A stretch of DNA of 64,000 nucleotides from Cloacibacterium sp047601505 (GCF_047601505.1 NZ_JASGJD010000001.1:3162001-3226000); one strand, 5' to 3'; positions 26,351 through 36,427 are shown, counted from the first letter of the stretch. Made by a program: numbers and translations. The notes: generated by a model from the sequence alone, not told the origin.

Positions 26351-28672
26351 TTATAATTTCGTCAGTTTTGCAAATTTCAGAATTAGATTTTTTTCTCCTT
26401 CTGTGGCAAATTTCACTTTTGCTTTAATGTTATCTGGGTCTGTTCCGTCTAAGAAAATCACTTCACCAACGCCAAATCTATCGTGACGAACTCTGTCTCC
26501 TACTTCAATATCTTGAGAAGAACCTCCACTCGGATTGATGATTTTTGCAGAAGCTACTGGTTTTAAATTCTTAGTTTGAATAGTAGATTCAGGAGAATTG
26601 AACGTTTTCTTCGGTTCTTTTTTTACAAATTTAGGTTCGGAGAAATCTCCAAAAATATCGGAAGTTAAGCCAGACCTTTTATACACTTTTTTCTCTGTAA
26701 CTGCAGGATTTACAAATTCTAAAAACTCCGAATCTATCTCGCTTAAAAATCTGGATGGTTCGGCATCGGTAATTTTTCCCCATTGAAATCTGGAAATAGC
26801 ATAAGAGAAAAACACTTGTTTTTCGGCTCTGGTTAATGCTACGTAGAATAATCTTCGCTCTTCTTCTAATTCTTCGCGTGTGGAAGAACTCATAAAACTC
26901 GGGAAAAGATTTTCTTCTAAACCTACCAAATGTACCACAGGAAATTCTAAACCTTTGGACAAGTGAATCGTCATTAAAGAAACTTGGTCTTCTGTTTCAG
27001 ATTTTTTGTCTTGGTCTGTAGAAAGTGCAATATTTTCTAAGAAATTAGACAAACTTGGGTCGCCATCTTCCAATTGTTTTTGCTCGTCTATGAAACCTTG
27101 CATAGAATTCATGAGTTCTTGTACGTTTTCGACTCTAGAAATTCCTTCTGGCGTTTGGTCGTCTTTCAAAAATTTAATCAAACCACTTCTTTGGGCAACT
27201 TCCATGGCAACGGTGTAAGCATTTTCGGTTTTTAATAAAACTTGAAAAGCTTTAATCATGCTCCAAAAATCTGCCAATTTAGCGATAACACCATTATTTA
27301 AACCCAATTGTGGTGCATATTGCCCAAGATTATTCAAAACATCTACAATTCTTACATTTTGAGAATCTGCAAAAACAATCAATTTATTTTGAGTAGTTTC
27401 GCCAATAGAACGAGCCGGATAATTAATGATTCTCATTAATGCTTCACTGTCGTTTTCATTCACCAAAAGTCTTAGATACGCTACCAAATCTTTAATTTCT
27501 TTCCTTTGGTAGAAACTTAAACCGCCATAAACTCTGTACGGAATATTTTTACGTCTCAAAGCATCTTCGAAAGCTCTGGTTTGTGAGTTGGTTCTATATA
27601 AAATGGCAAAATCTGTAAATCTTTTTTGTTGAGAATTGTGCAATTCCCAGATATTGCTTGCCACAAAATTGGCTTCGTCTGCATCTGAAAGCGCACGGAA
27701 AATTTTTATTTTTTCGCCCACTTCATTATCACTGAAAACATTTTTTTTGAATTGTTCTTTATTTTTAGAAATTACCACATTTGCCGCATTTACAATATTC
27801 TGAGTAGAACGATAATTTTGTTCCAAAGAAACTGTTTTGGCATCCGGATAATCTTTTTTGAAATTCAAAATGTTATAGATATTAGCACCACGGAAAGAGT
27901 AAATAGACTGCGCATCGTCTCCTACCACACAAATGTTTTCGAACTTAGAAGAAAGTGCTTTTACAATTAAATACTGAGAATGATTGGTATCTTGGTACTC
28001 ATCTACCAAAATATACCTAAATCTATCCTGATACTTGGCTAAAACCGCAGGAAATCTAGTTAACAACTCATTGGTTTTCAATAACAAGTCATCAAAATCC
28101 ATTGCGCCATTTTTGTAACATTGCTCTACATATTTTTGATAAATTTGCCCCATGTGTTTCATGTTGGCACGTTCATCAGCTTCCATTATTTCTGGATTTT
28201 TGTAGTAAGCATTAACGGTAATGAGGTTATTTTTATACGCCGAAATTCTAGATTGAACTTTTTTCGGTTTGTATAAATCTGAATCTATATGTAAGTCTTT
28301 CAGAACTTTTTTAAGAACATTCAGCGCATCTTGAGTATCATAAATTGTGAAATTAGAAGGATAGCCTAATAATTCTGCTTCGCTTCTAAGAATCCTTGCA
28401 AACACCGAGTGAAAAGTTCCCATCCAAAGACTTCTGGCATTGCTGTCTCCTACCAATTTTGCGATACGCTCTTTCATTTCTTTGGCAGCTTTGTTAGTAA
28501 AAGTAAGCGCCAAAATATTAAAAGGATCTACACCATTGGTAATAAGGTGTGCAATTCTCATGGTAAGAACACGTGTTTTGCCAGAACCTGCGCCTGCTAA
28601 AACCATCAAAGGTCCTTGTAAAGTGGTAACTGCTTCGTACTGAGGTTCGTTTAATCCTTTCAAATAATCCAT
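26351..28672 (-). CDS. UvrD/PcrA-family DNA helicase
   Basis: 773 aa superfamily 1A helicase, a 3'-5' motor used in repair and in clearing proteins from DNA. Motif I GAGSGKT (about residues 27-33), motif Ia TFTNKAAKEM, motif II VDEYQDTN, motif III VGDDAQSIYSFRGA, motif IV LEQNYRSTQNI, motif V MTIHLSKGLEFP and motif VI RRLFYVALTRA are all present. The C-terminus has the Tudor-like domain (DRVRHDRFGVGEVIFLDG) that in PcrA binds RNA polymerase. Which symbol (uvrD or pcrA) is used in this class varies. Confidence 0.95.
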   Translation of the reverse strand: MDYLKGLNEPQYEAVTTLQGPLMVLAGAGSGKTRVLTMRIAHLITNGVDPFNILALTFTNKAAKEMKERIAKLVGDSNARSLWMGTFHSVFARILRSEAELLGYPSNFTIYDTQDALNVLKKVLKDLHIDSDLYKPKKVQSRISAYKNNLITVNAYYKNPEIMEADERANMKHMGQIYQKYVEQCYKNGAMDFDDLLLKTNELLTRFPAVLAKYQDRFRYILVDEYQDTNHSQYLIVKALSSKFENICVVGDDAQSIYSFRGANIYNILNFKKDYPDAKTVSLEQNYRSTQNIVNAANVVISKNKEQFKKNVFSDNEVGEKIKIFRALSDADEANFVASNIWELHNSQQKRFTDFAILYRTNSQTRAFEDALRRKNIPYRVYGGLSFYQRKEIKDLVAYLRLLVNENDSEALMRIINYPARSIGETTQNKLIVFADSQNVRIVDVLNNLGQYAPQLGLNNGVIAKLADFWSMIKAFQVLLKTENAYTVAMEVAQRSGLIKFLKDDQTPEGISRVENVQELMNSMQGFIDEQKQLEDGDPSLSNFLENIALSTDQDKKSETEDQVSLMTIHLSKGLEFPVVHLVGLEENLFPSFMSSSTREELEEERRLFYVALTRAEKQVFFSYAISRFQWGKITDAEPSRFLSEIDSEFLEFVNPAVTEKKVYKRSGLTSDIFGDFSEPKFVKKEPKKTFNSPESTIQTKNLKPVASAKIINPSGGSSQDIEVGDRVRHDRFGVGEVIFLDGTDPDNIKAKVKFATEGEKNLILKFAKLTKL

Positions 28673-28820
28673 TTCTGCAAAAAAAATTTAAGCCTCAAAA
28701 ATAAATAAAAACGATGACTTTTTAGGGTATTAATTAAAAATACATTGAACAAAGATTTTAAAACTTTTTGTGTAACGATATTCCACATTTTATTACTAAT
28801 TTTAACAAAAATCATTATCA

Positions 28821-30134
28821 ATGAAAAAAACGTTATTATCTTTTGCTGTAGCTGCTTTTTTAGGCACAACAATGAACGCTCAGCAAATTAAATTCGAGGA
28901 GTACGACCTCTCGAATGGTCTTCATGTAATTTTGCACCAAGACAACTCTGCACCTGTAATTACCACTGGCGTCATGTATCATGTTGGTTCTAAAGACGAG
29001 GTGAAAGGAAGAACTGGTTTTGCTCACTTTTTCGAGCATTTACTTTTCGAAGGAACTCCTAATATTAAAAGAGGAGAATGGATGAAAATTGTTGCTTCTA
29101 ACGGCGGACAAAACAACGCCAATACTACTAGCGACAGAACATATTATTACGAAACTTTCCCTTCAAACAACGAACAATTAGGTCTTTGGATGGAAGCAGA
29201 AAGAATGCGCCACGCAGTAATTAATCAAATTGGTGTAGATACACAAAGAGAAGTGGTGAAAGAAGAAAAAAGAATGAGAATGGATAACCAACCTTATGGA
29301 AATCTTCTAACAGCAATCCTCAACAATTTATTTACCAACCATCCTTATCATTGGCCAACAATTGGTTCTATGGAAGACCTTAATGCTGCTAAATTAGATG
29401 AGTTTTTAGATTTTTATAAAAAATATTACGTTCCTAATAATGCTACATTGGTTGTGGCTGGAGATTTAAAACCAGAACAAACCAAAAAATGGATTGAAGA
29501 GTACTACGGAAGCATCCCAAAAGGTGAAGTTTTCCCAAAAAATCTCACTAAAGACGCTCCTATTTCTCAGGAAAAAGAAGTTACCGTTACAGACCCTAAC
29601 ATACAACTTCCGGCTTACATTTTTGCATACAGAACGCCTTCTAACAAAGAAAAAGACGCTTACGCTCTACAAATGCTTTCAACTTACCTTAGCAACGGAA
29701 AATCTTCTGTTCTTTACAAAAAATTAGTTGACCAAGATAAAAAAGCATTAGCAGTACAAGCTTTCAACATGGGAATGGAAGACGCTGGCGTTTTTGCATT
29801 TTTCACAATTCCGATGGGAGCTACTACCAAAGCTACTTTGCAATCTGATATAGATACTGAAATTAAAAAACTACAAACAGAATTAATTTCACAAGAAGAT
29901 TACCAAAAACTTCAAAATCAATTCGAAAATCAGTTTGTTAATTCTAATTCTAGCATTCAAGGTATTGCTTCTTCTTTGGCTACTTATAATGTATTGATGG
30001 GCAATACAAATCTTATCAACAAAGAAATAGATATTTACAGGTCTATCACCAAAGAAGATTTGAAAAACGCTGCAAACAAATACCTCAACAATAACCAAAG
30101 AATAATTATAAACTACATCCCTGAAAAAAAGTAA
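28821..30134 (+). CDS. M16 zinc metalloprotease, catalytic member
   Basis: 437 aa with a signal peptide (to MNAQ), so periplasmic. The inverted zinc motif HxxEH is intact as HFFEH (residues 69-73), and the third ligand is probably a Glu in VVKEEKR (about 149). It is a single-unit M16B protein, shorter than pitrilysin. The gene after it, 49 bases downstream, encodes the second half-type M16 protein without a zinc site. In this family such pairs work as heterodimers that enclose small peptides. Confidence 0.93.
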   Translation: MKKTLLSFAVAAFLGTTMNAQQIKFEEYDLSNGLHVILHQDNSAPVITTGVMYHVGSKDEVKGRTGFAHFFEHLLFEGTPNIKRGEWMKIVASNGGQNNANTTSDRTYYYETFPSNNEQLGLWMEAERMRHAVINQIGVDTQREVVKEEKRMRMDNQPYGNLLTAILNNLFTNHPYHWPTIGSMEDLNAAKLDEFLDFYKKYYVPNNATLVVAGDLKPEQTKKWIEEYYGSIPKGEVFPKNLTKDAPISQEKEVTVTDPNIQLPAYIFAYRTPSNKEKDAYALQMLSTYLSNGKSSVLYKKLVDQDKKALAVQAFNMGMEDAGVFAFFTIPMGATTKATLQSDIDTEIKKLQTELISQEDYQKLQNQFENQFVNSNSSIQGIASSLATYNVLMGNTNLINKEIDIYRSITKEDLKNAANKYLNNNQRIIINYIPEKK

Positions 30135-30183
30135 GCAGAAATTAGGATTAAGATAATCTTTATTAAAATTTAAAATTTAGACA

Positions 30184-32226
30184 ATGAAAAAATTACCATA
30201 TATCGCTGCAGCATTTTTGATTTCAGGAATGTTATCAGCTCAAAAACTAGACCTTAACGCAATGCCAAAACCAGGACCTACTCCTACCATTAACATTGCA
30301 AAACCTAAAACCTTTACGCTACCAAACGGATTGCAAGTTTTGGTAGTAGAAAACAACAAATTGCCAAGAGTAAGTGTAAATTTATCAATGGATAGACCTC
30401 CAATTTATGAAGGCGATATTGCTGGTGTAACTTCTATTATGGCAGACCAAATAGGAAAAGGAAGCAAAACCATTAGCAAAGACGATTTCAACAAAAAAGT
30501 TGATTATTTGGGAGCTAGTCTAAGATTTAGTTCTGGTGGAGCTTTCGCTAATTCTCTTTCAAAATATTTTCCTCAGGTTTTAAATTTAATGGCAGATGCT
30601 ATTATCAATCCTAATTTTGATGCTAAAGAACTTCAAGACGATAAAGACAGAACTTTAGAAGGTTTAAAAGCAGACGAAAAAAATGCTCAATCTATTGCAA
30701 ATAGAGTAAATAATGCTTTAATCTATGGTAAAAATACCGCAAGAGGTGAATTTGAAACAGAAGAAAGCATCAAAAAAATTAGTTTAGCAGATGTACAAAA
30801 CAGTTACAAAAAATATTATGCTCCAGACAATGCTTATTTGGTAATTGTAGGAGACGTAAAATATAGCACAGTAAAAAGTTTAGTTACCAAAGCATTCAGC
30901 ACTTGGAAAAAATCTAACACCAAATTTGCTGCTCTAGAGCCCGTTTCTAATGTAAGTACTACCGAAATAAACGTTGTAGATGTTCCTGCTGCTGTACAAT
31001 CTATTGTAAATGTTGGAAATGTAAACACGCTAAAAATGACGGATGCTAATTATTTCCCAGGTATGATTGCTAATTATATTTTGGGAGGAGGTGCAGAAGC
31101 AAGACTTTTTATGAATCTTCGTGAAAAAAACGGCTTTACTTATGGCGCTTACTCTAGTTTATCTGCAAGTAAATATTCTCCAGAATTTTCTGCTGATGCA
31201 AGTGTAAGAAACGAAGTTACAGATAAGGCAGTAAAAGAATTCATGACAGAAATTAACGGAATTTCTACTGTAAAACCAGAAGAATTAGCAAACGCTAAAG
31301 CTAAAATGAAAGGAAGTTTCATTATGTCTTTAGAAAAACCAGAAACCATTGCAAGATTTGCTCTTAACCAAAAAGTAAATAATCTTCCTGCAGATTTTTA
31401 TAGCAATTATCTAAAATCTATAGACCAAGTAACAGAAGCAGATGCAACAAAAGCTGTAAACGCTACTATTTTCCCTCAACAAACTAGAATTTTTATCGCA
31501 GGTAAAGCTTCAGACATCGCTGAAGGATTAGAAAAACTAGGCTATCCTGTGAAATATTTTGATAAATATGCAAATCCTACAAGCAAACCAACGGCAAAAC
31601 AAGTAGATGCTAACGTTACCGTAAGCTCTATCGCAGACAAATACATCGCTGCAATTGGAGGCAAAGAAAATGCTGCAAAATTTAATACTTTAAATTCTGA
31701 TGCTACTGCAAAAATCCAGGGGATGGAACTTTCTTTCAAAAAAATACAAGGAAAAGGAGGAAAATTTTTTATGGATATGGGCATGGCAGGAAACAGCATG
31801 CAAAAAATTGCTTTTGACGGAACAAAAGGTTACATGATTGCACAAGGTCAGAAAATGGATTTACCAGCAGATATGGCTTCAAACTTCGCTAAAAAAACTG
31901 AAATTTTCCCAGAATTAAGTTTCGGAAAATCTGCAGATTATAAACTTATCGGAATTGAAAAAGTAAACGGAGAAGATGTTTATGTAATTAAAGATACCGA
32001 CACTACATATTATTATAGTGTAAAAACTGGCTTAAAAGTAGGAGAAATTCAGAAACAAAAAATGGGACCTCAGGAAATGGAAGTTCCTACTTATTTCTCA
32101 GATTACAAAGATGTAAACGGCGTAAAACTACCTTACACCATCAAACAAACCATGATGGGACAAGAAATAGAGATGAAGGTAAATTCTTACTCTGTAAACC
32201 AAGCAAAAGACGAAGATTTCAAATAA
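30184..32226 (+). CDS. M16 family protein without the zinc motif, fused to a C-terminal domain
   Basis: 680 aa, signal peptide to LSAQ. The M16 fold is clear (FTLPNGLQVLVVENNKLPRV, and RLFMNLREKNGFTYGAYSSL with the Arg/Tyr pair), but where HxxEH should be the sequence reads GVTSIMADQIGKGS, so it cannot bind zinc. It likely supplies the substrate-positioning half to the preceding protein. The last 180 residues (from SIADKYIAAIGGKENAAKF) form an added beta-rich domain resembling the LolA/outer-membrane lipoprotein-sorting fold. The two genes form one operon ended by a strong hairpin. Confidence 0.9.
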   Translation: MKKLPYIAAAFLISGMLSAQKLDLNAMPKPGPTPTINIAKPKTFTLPNGLQVLVVENNKLPRVSVNLSMDRPPIYEGDIAGVTSIMADQIGKGSKTISKDDFNKKVDYLGASLRFSSGGAFANSLSKYFPQVLNLMADAIINPNFDAKELQDDKDRTLEGLKADEKNAQSIANRVNNALIYGKNTARGEFETEESIKKISLADVQNSYKKYYAPDNAYLVIVGDVKYSTVKSLVTKAFSTWKKSNTKFAALEPVSNVSTTEINVVDVPAAVQSIVNVGNVNTLKMTDANYFPGMIANYILGGGAEARLFMNLREKNGFTYGAYSSLSASKYSPEFSADASVRNEVTDKAVKEFMTEINGISTVKPEELANAKAKMKGSFIMSLEKPETIARFALNQKVNNLPADFYSNYLKSIDQVTEADATKAVNATIFPQQTRIFIAGKASDIAEGLEKLGYPVKYFDKYANPTSKPTAKQVDANVTVSSIADKYIAAIGGKENAAKFNTLNSDATAKIQGMELSFKKIQGKGGKFFMDMGMAGNSMQKIAFDGTKGYMIAQGQKMDLPADMASNFAKKTEIFPELSFGKSADYKLIGIEKVNGEDVYVIKDTDTTYYYSVKTGLKVGEIQKQKMGPQEMEVPTYFSDYKDVNGVKLPYTIKQTMMGQEIEMKVNSYSVNQAKDEDFK

Positions 32227-32249
32227 TTTTTAGAAATTCAATCATATAA

Positions 32250-32277
32250 AGGCGACAAATTTTTGTCGCTTTTTTTA
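32250..32277 (+). terminator. Terminator of the M16 operon
   Basis: Stem GCGACAAA (32252-32259) with TTTGTCGC (32262-32269), two-base loop, T-run. Confidence 0.85.
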
Positions 32278-32325
32278 TTCTTTCCAACTTGTTGAAAATA
32301 AATTTTATAATTCGTTAAAATTACT

Positions 32326-32333
32326 TATATTTG
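32326..32333 (+). promoter_or_regulatory. -7 element of secG
   Basis: TATATTTG fits TAnnTTTG, 22 bases before the ATG. Confidence 0.5.
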
Positions 32334-32355
32334 CCACTCAAAATTTAAAAGAAAA

Positions 32356-32688
32356 ATGGGCACTATATTTAATCTTTTCATGGTGTTGATCATCATAGCA
32401 TCAGTTTTATTAGTTATCATCATTATGGCACAAAACCCAAAAGGTGGAGGTTTATCTTCTACATTTGGAGGTTCTTCTGCTCAGTTTGGTGTACAAAGAA
32501 CCAATGATTTCATGGAGAAAGCAACTTGGGTTTTAGCTAGTATTATTGTTATTTTAATCTTTTTAAGTGTTGTACTTACTGCAAAACCAACTGCAAATTA
32601 CGATACTGCGCCTGTGAAAAGCGAAAAATCTACTTCTGCTCCACAAGCTCCAACTCAGAAAGCTACTAATCTTCCTACTACGAAGTAA
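32356..32688 (+). CDS. secG: Preprotein translocase subunit SecG
   Basis: 110 aa inner-membrane protein with two hydrophobic helices (about residues 3-25 and 53-74) joined by the conserved loop AQNPKGGGLSSTFGGSSAQFGVQRT. It assists SecYE in protein export. The Thr/Pro/Lys-rich C-terminal tail is typical for this class. Confidence 0.95.
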   Translation: MGTIFNLFMVLIIIASVLLVIIIMAQNPKGGGLSSTFGGSSAQFGVQRTNDFMEKATWVLASIIVILIFLSVVLTAKPTANYDTAPVKSEKSTSAPQAPTQKATNLPTTK

Positions 32689-32710
32689 TTAGATTATTTA
32701 AAATACAAAA

Positions 32711-32740
32711 AGCGGTTTAGAAAATTTCTAAACCGCTTTT
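32711..32740. terminator. Strong bidirectional terminator secG / glycosyltransferase
   Basis: Thirteen-base perfect arms AGCGGTTTAGAAA (32711-32723) and TTTCTAAACCGCT (32725-32737), with A-run and T-run. Confidence 0.9.
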
Positions 32741-33578
32741 ATTTTAACTGAAGCATTGCAATAAAATGCCGAACTTTTAATCCTAATTTCAAAAACTGAT
32801 ACTGAACAGGATTTTGCTTTTTATAATATTTTTGAATGAAAATTTGCATTGCTCCATAAAAATTTTCTAAATATTTTTTGTCTTTCACTGTGCTTTCTCC
32901 TTTAATGTGAAGCACCGAACTTTTTCCAAAATACCAATTTTTATAACCTTTCCTTAGCAAAGTATAGCAAAGGTCTATATCTTCGCCATACATAAAATAC
33001 GTTTCGTCTAAACCTTCAATTTCTAAGTACAAATTCTTTTTCATCAACATAAAAGCTCCAGTAATTACATCCACTTCCGCAATGTTATTTTCTGCAATAT
33101 CATTTCTATAATATCCTTTTTTCGATTTATTTTTCGATGAAAAAGGAGTAAATAATTTCTCAAAACTATTGAATACATCCGGAACAGAACGCTTACTTTC
33201 TGGCAAAAATTTCCCTTCCAAATCGTGAAGTCGAACACCAAGACAGCCAAAATTAGATTGAGCATCTGCAAAATCCAAAATTTCTTTCATGCTATCTTCT
33301 TCAAACGCTGTATCTGGATTTAAAAGTAAAATATATTCTCCCGAAGCCAAATCTACAGCTTTATTATTTGCTTTCGCAAAACCTTCATTTGCCGTATTTT
33401 CTATAAATTTAACCCAAGAAAATTCATCAATCAAAACCTTCCAAGAATCGTCTGGAGAGAGATTATCCATCACAATTACCTCATAATCTACATTAGAAAT
33501 ATATTGTTGAATAGAATTCAAACAATTTCTGAGCAAATGAGTAACGTTATAATTAACAATAATGATAGAAAGTCTCAA
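32739..33578 (-). CDS. Family 2 glycosyltransferase
   Basis: 279 aa GT-A enzyme, likely adding a sugar to a surface polysaccharide or lipid. N-terminal nucleotide-binding strand LSIIIVNYNVTHLLRNCLNSI, EVIVMDNLSPDDSW, the metal site LNPDTAFEED and the acceptor part GLDETYFMYGEDIDLCYTLLRKGY are characteristic of rhamnosyltransferase-like GT2 proteins. It lacks membrane segments. It starts three bases after recR and so is in its operon, though the functions are unrelated. Confidence 0.92.
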   Translation of the reverse strand: MRLSIIIVNYNVTHLLRNCLNSIQQYISNVDYEVIVMDNLSPDDSWKVLIDEFSWVKFIENTANEGFAKANNKAVDLASGEYILLLNPDTAFEEDSMKEILDFADAQSNFGCLGVRLHDLEGKFLPESKRSVPDVFNSFEKLFTPFSSKNKSKKGYYRNDIAENNIAEVDVITGAFMLMKKNLYLEIEGLDETYFMYGEDIDLCYTLLRKGYKNWYFGKSSVLHIKGESTVKDKKYLENFYGAMQIFIQKYYKKQNPVQYQFLKLGLKVRHFIAMLQLK

Positions 33579-33581
33579 ATT

Positions 33582-34193
33582 TTACGATTTTTCGTTATAC
33601 GGAAGTCGGTTTACAATAGAACGTCCTAGTGAAATTTCATCAGCATATTCCAACTCATCTCCCACCGCAATTCCTCTGGCAATACTAGAAAAAGTAACCG
33701 GAAATCCTTTGAATTTTTTGTACAAATAATAAGCTGTGGTATCTCCTTCCATTGTAGCAGAAAGCGCAAAAATAAGCTCTTTTACACTTCCTTCGTTTAA
33801 TTTTTTTTCGATAGAAGAAATATTGAGTTGATTGGGTCCTATTCCTTCCATTGGTGAAATTTTCCCTCCCAAAACCAAATATTTTCCGTTGAATTTAGAA
33901 GTATTCTCAATCGCCATTACATCTCTCACATCTTCTACAATACAAAGAATTTCGCTGTTTCTTTTTGGGTTGTTGCAAATTTCGCAAATTTCTTCATCAG
34001 AAAAATTATGACATTCTTGGCAGTACTTAATATCTGTAACCAATTTTTGAATTGCATTGCCCAAAGCTACACCTTGAGACGGCGACTGACGAAGCAAATG
34101 CAAAGCCAATCTAAGTGCAGATTTCTTACCAATACCAGGCAAACCAGAAATTTCTTCTACGGCTTTTTCTAAAACTTTACTAGGAAAATTCAT
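33582..34193 (-). CDS. recR: Recombination mediator RecR
   Basis: 203 aa. With RecO it loads RecA onto SSB-coated DNA. The helix-hairpin-helix (ISGLPGIGKKSALRLALHLL), the zinc finger with four Cys (CQECHNFSDEEICEIC), and the Toprim part (LCIVEDVRDVMAIENT and YLVLGGKISPMEGIGP) are all in order. Length is standard. Confidence 0.96.
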   Translation of the reverse strand: MNFPSKVLEKAVEEISGLPGIGKKSALRLALHLLRQSPSQGVALGNAIQKLVTDIKYCQECHNFSDEEICEICNNPKRNSEILCIVEDVRDVMAIENTSKFNGKYLVLGGKISPMEGIGPNQLNISSIEKKLNEGSVKELIFALSATMEGDTTAYYLYKKFKGFPVTFSSIARGIAVGDELEYADEISLGRSIVNRLPYNEKS

Positions 34194-34197
34194 ATCA

Positions 34198-34205
34198 CAA
34201 AAGTA
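34198..34205 (-). promoter_or_regulatory. -7 element abutting recR
   Basis: TACTTTTG on the minus strand ends four bases before the ATG (34193), implying a leaderless recR mRNA. No TTTG at the -33 distance. Confidence 0.5.
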
Positions 34206-34243
34206 CCCTTTAATTTGAAAATTTGAAAATTAAAATTATCTTT

Positions 34244-34855
34244 ATGAAAAATTTATTTATGCAAAATTTACAATATCCATTGTTCTTAAAATTCAAAATT
34301 ACCACTTTAGCAAGTGATTTCACCATTACAGACCGTAACGAAAATTCTTTGGCTTATGTTCGCCAGAAAATGTTTAAACTGAAAGAAGATGTAGTGGTTT
34401 TCAATAACGAAAGCAAATCACAAGAAAATTTCAGAATTAAAGCCAATCAGTGGATAGATTTCAATGCAAGTTATGCAATTACAGATTCTTTTGGAAAAAA
34501 TTTAGGAAAAATCGCTAGAAAAGGAATGCGTTCTATTTGGAAGGCTACTTATAATATTTTCGACCATAATGAAAATCAAAAATATAAAGTTCAGGAAGAA
34601 AATGCTTGGGTAAAAGTTTTCGACGGAATTGTAAGCGATATTCCTATTATTGGGATGTTTACAGGATATTTTCTCAATCCTAGTTATATTGTTCACGATA
34701 ATAATGGAAAAGAAATTTATCGATTGAGAAAAATGCCTTCTTTTTTTGGTAGAAAATTTCAATTAGACCAATTGAATCACATTGCAGACGAAGAAGAAAC
34801 TTTGGTGGTTCTAAGCTTAATGATGATGGTACTTTTGGAAAGAGCTAAAGGATAA
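34244..34855 (+). CDS. Unknown protein, possibly LURP-one/scramblase-like fold
   Basis: Start chosen at ATG 34244 (203 aa); an upstream TTG at 34223 only adds seven residues from the intergenic region. No signal peptide. The body has repeated short beta strands with the pattern FTITDRNENSLAYVRQKMFKL, ITDSFGKNLGKIARKGM and YIVHDNNGKEIYRLRKMPS, reminiscent of LURP-one-related/phospholipid-scramblase-like barrels, with hydrophobic segments (GIVSDIPIIGMFTGYFLNPS and the C-terminal VVLSLMMMVLLERAKG). Family assignment is tentative. Confidence 0.55.
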   Translation: MKNLFMQNLQYPLFLKFKITTLASDFTITDRNENSLAYVRQKMFKLKEDVVVFNNESKSQENFRIKANQWIDFNASYAITDSFGKNLGKIARKGMRSIWKATYNIFDHNENQKYKVQEENAWVKVFDGIVSDIPIIGMFTGYFLNPSYIVHDNNGKEIYRLRKMPSFFGRKFQLDQLNHIADEEETLVVLSLMMMVLLERAKG

Positions 34856-34939
34856 TTTTTGAATACTGAATGTTTGGATGAATGTTGGATGATGATTAAA
34901 TTCCTTAACAAATTCAACAGAATTCAAATTTCAAAATCG

Positions 34940-34947
34940 TAAATTTG
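34940..34947 (+). promoter_or_regulatory. -7 element of the dipeptidase gene
   Basis: TAAATTTG, 15 bases before the ATG at 34963. Confidence 0.45.
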
Positions 34948-34962
34948 AACAAATTTTAAAAA

Positions 34963-36405
34963 ATGTCTATTACACATTTAGAACCTCAAAATATTTGGAA
35001 GAATTTCGCTGCTTTAAATGCAGTTCCGAGACCTTCCAAAAAAGAAGAAAAAGTTATTGAATTCATTAAAAATTTCGGTAAAAATCTCAATTTAGAAACC
35101 ACAGAAGACGAAGTAGGCAATGTAATCATCAGAAAACCTGCTACTTCTGGCATGGAAAATCGCCAGCCCATTGTTTTACAATCTCACCTCGATATGGTTT
35201 GTCAAAAAAACAATAATGTAGATTTCGATTTCGAAACGCAAGGAATTGAAATGTATGCAGATGGAGATTGGGTAAAAGCAAAAGGCACTACTTTGGGCGC
35301 AGATAACGGATTGGGCGTTGCAGCAATTATGAGCATTTTAGAAAGTTCAGACATTCCTCATCCTTCTATAGAAGCACTTTTCACCATAGATGAAGAAACT
35401 GGCATGACGGGAGCTCTTGGTTTAAAAGCCGGGCAACTAACAGGAGAAATTCTTCTTAATTTGGACACTGAAGAAGATGACGAAATTGATATAGGTTGTG
35501 CCGGAGGAATAGATGTAACAGCTTCAGCAAGTTATGATTTAAATTCCACATCGTCTCATTTTATAAAAATTGACATCAAAGGCTTACAAGGTGGACATTC
35601 TGGGATGGACATTCACAAAGGTTTTGGTAACTCTAATGTGATCTTGGGAAGATTGCTTTATACAGGAATTGACAACGGAATTCAGTTGATTTCAATTGAT
35701 GGAGGTAGTTTGAGAAATGCAATTCCTAGAGAAGCTCACGCTATAGTTTCTGTAAATAATTCTGATGAATTTTTACAAAATTTAGAAACTTTAAAAACTG
35801 AAATTTTAGAAGAATTTGCTTCTATCGAAAAAGATTTGAGCATTAATTTTGAAAAAACTTCTAGTACAGAACAAGGATTAAGCACAGAAGATTCTAAAAA
35901 AATTATTTTAGCATTAAAATCTGCTCATAACGGTGTTTACAGAATGTCTCCAGATGTAGAAGATTTGGTAGAAACATCTAATAATATTGCAAGAGTAGAA
36001 TTGAAAAACGGAGAATTAAAAATTATGAATCTCTCTCGTTCTTCTGTAGATTCTAGCAAAATGGCAGTTGCAGAACAATTAAAATCTGTTTTTGAATTAG
36101 CCGGAATGGAAGTAGAATTTTCAGGTTCTTATCCCGGTTGGAAACCAAAACCAGATGCCGAAATCATTAAAATAATGACAGAAATCTACGAAAAAGATTT
36201 TGGAGCAAAACCTCAAGTGGTGGCTTGCCATGCTGGTTTAGAATGCGGAATTATTGGTGCAAATTACCCAAAAATGGAAATGGTAAGTTTTGGACCAACT
36301 ATTAAAGGAGCGCACTCTCCAGACGAAAGAGCAAGCATTTCGTCCACTCAAAAATTCTGGAAATATTTACAAGAAATCTTGAAAAATATTCCGGTGAAGA
36401 AGTAA
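34963..36405 (+). CDS. pepD: Aminoacyl-histidine dipeptidase (PepD-like, M20)
   Basis: 480 aa cytoplasmic zinc peptidase cutting dipeptides such as Xaa-His. Zinc ligands and catalytic residues are visible in VLQSHLDMVCQ (His, Asp), TTLGADNGLGVAA (bridging Asp), TIDEETGMTGA (Glu pair), LNLDTEEDDE, and late CHAGLECGIIG plus KGAHSPDERAS. No signal peptide. Size and motifs match PepD, not the shorter PepT. Confidence 0.93.
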   Translation: MSITHLEPQNIWKNFAALNAVPRPSKKEEKVIEFIKNFGKNLNLETTEDEVGNVIIRKPATSGMENRQPIVLQSHLDMVCQKNNNVDFDFETQGIEMYADGDWVKAKGTTLGADNGLGVAAIMSILESSDIPHPSIEALFTIDEETGMTGALGLKAGQLTGEILLNLDTEEDDEIDIGCAGGIDVTASASYDLNSTSSHFIKIDIKGLQGGHSGMDIHKGFGNSNVILGRLLYTGIDNGIQLISIDGGSLRNAIPREAHAIVSVNNSDEFLQNLETLKTEILEEFASIEKDLSINFEKTSSTEQGLSTEDSKKIILALKSAHNGVYRMSPDVEDLVETSNNIARVELKNGELKIMNLSRSSVDSSKMAVAEQLKSVFELAGMEVEFSGSYPGWKPKPDAEIIKIMTEIYEKDFGAKPQVVACHAGLECGIIGANYPKMEMVSFGPTIKGAHSPDERASISSTQKFWKYLQEILKNIPVKK

Positions 36406-36427
36406 AAAATCTAAAATAAATATTTAC

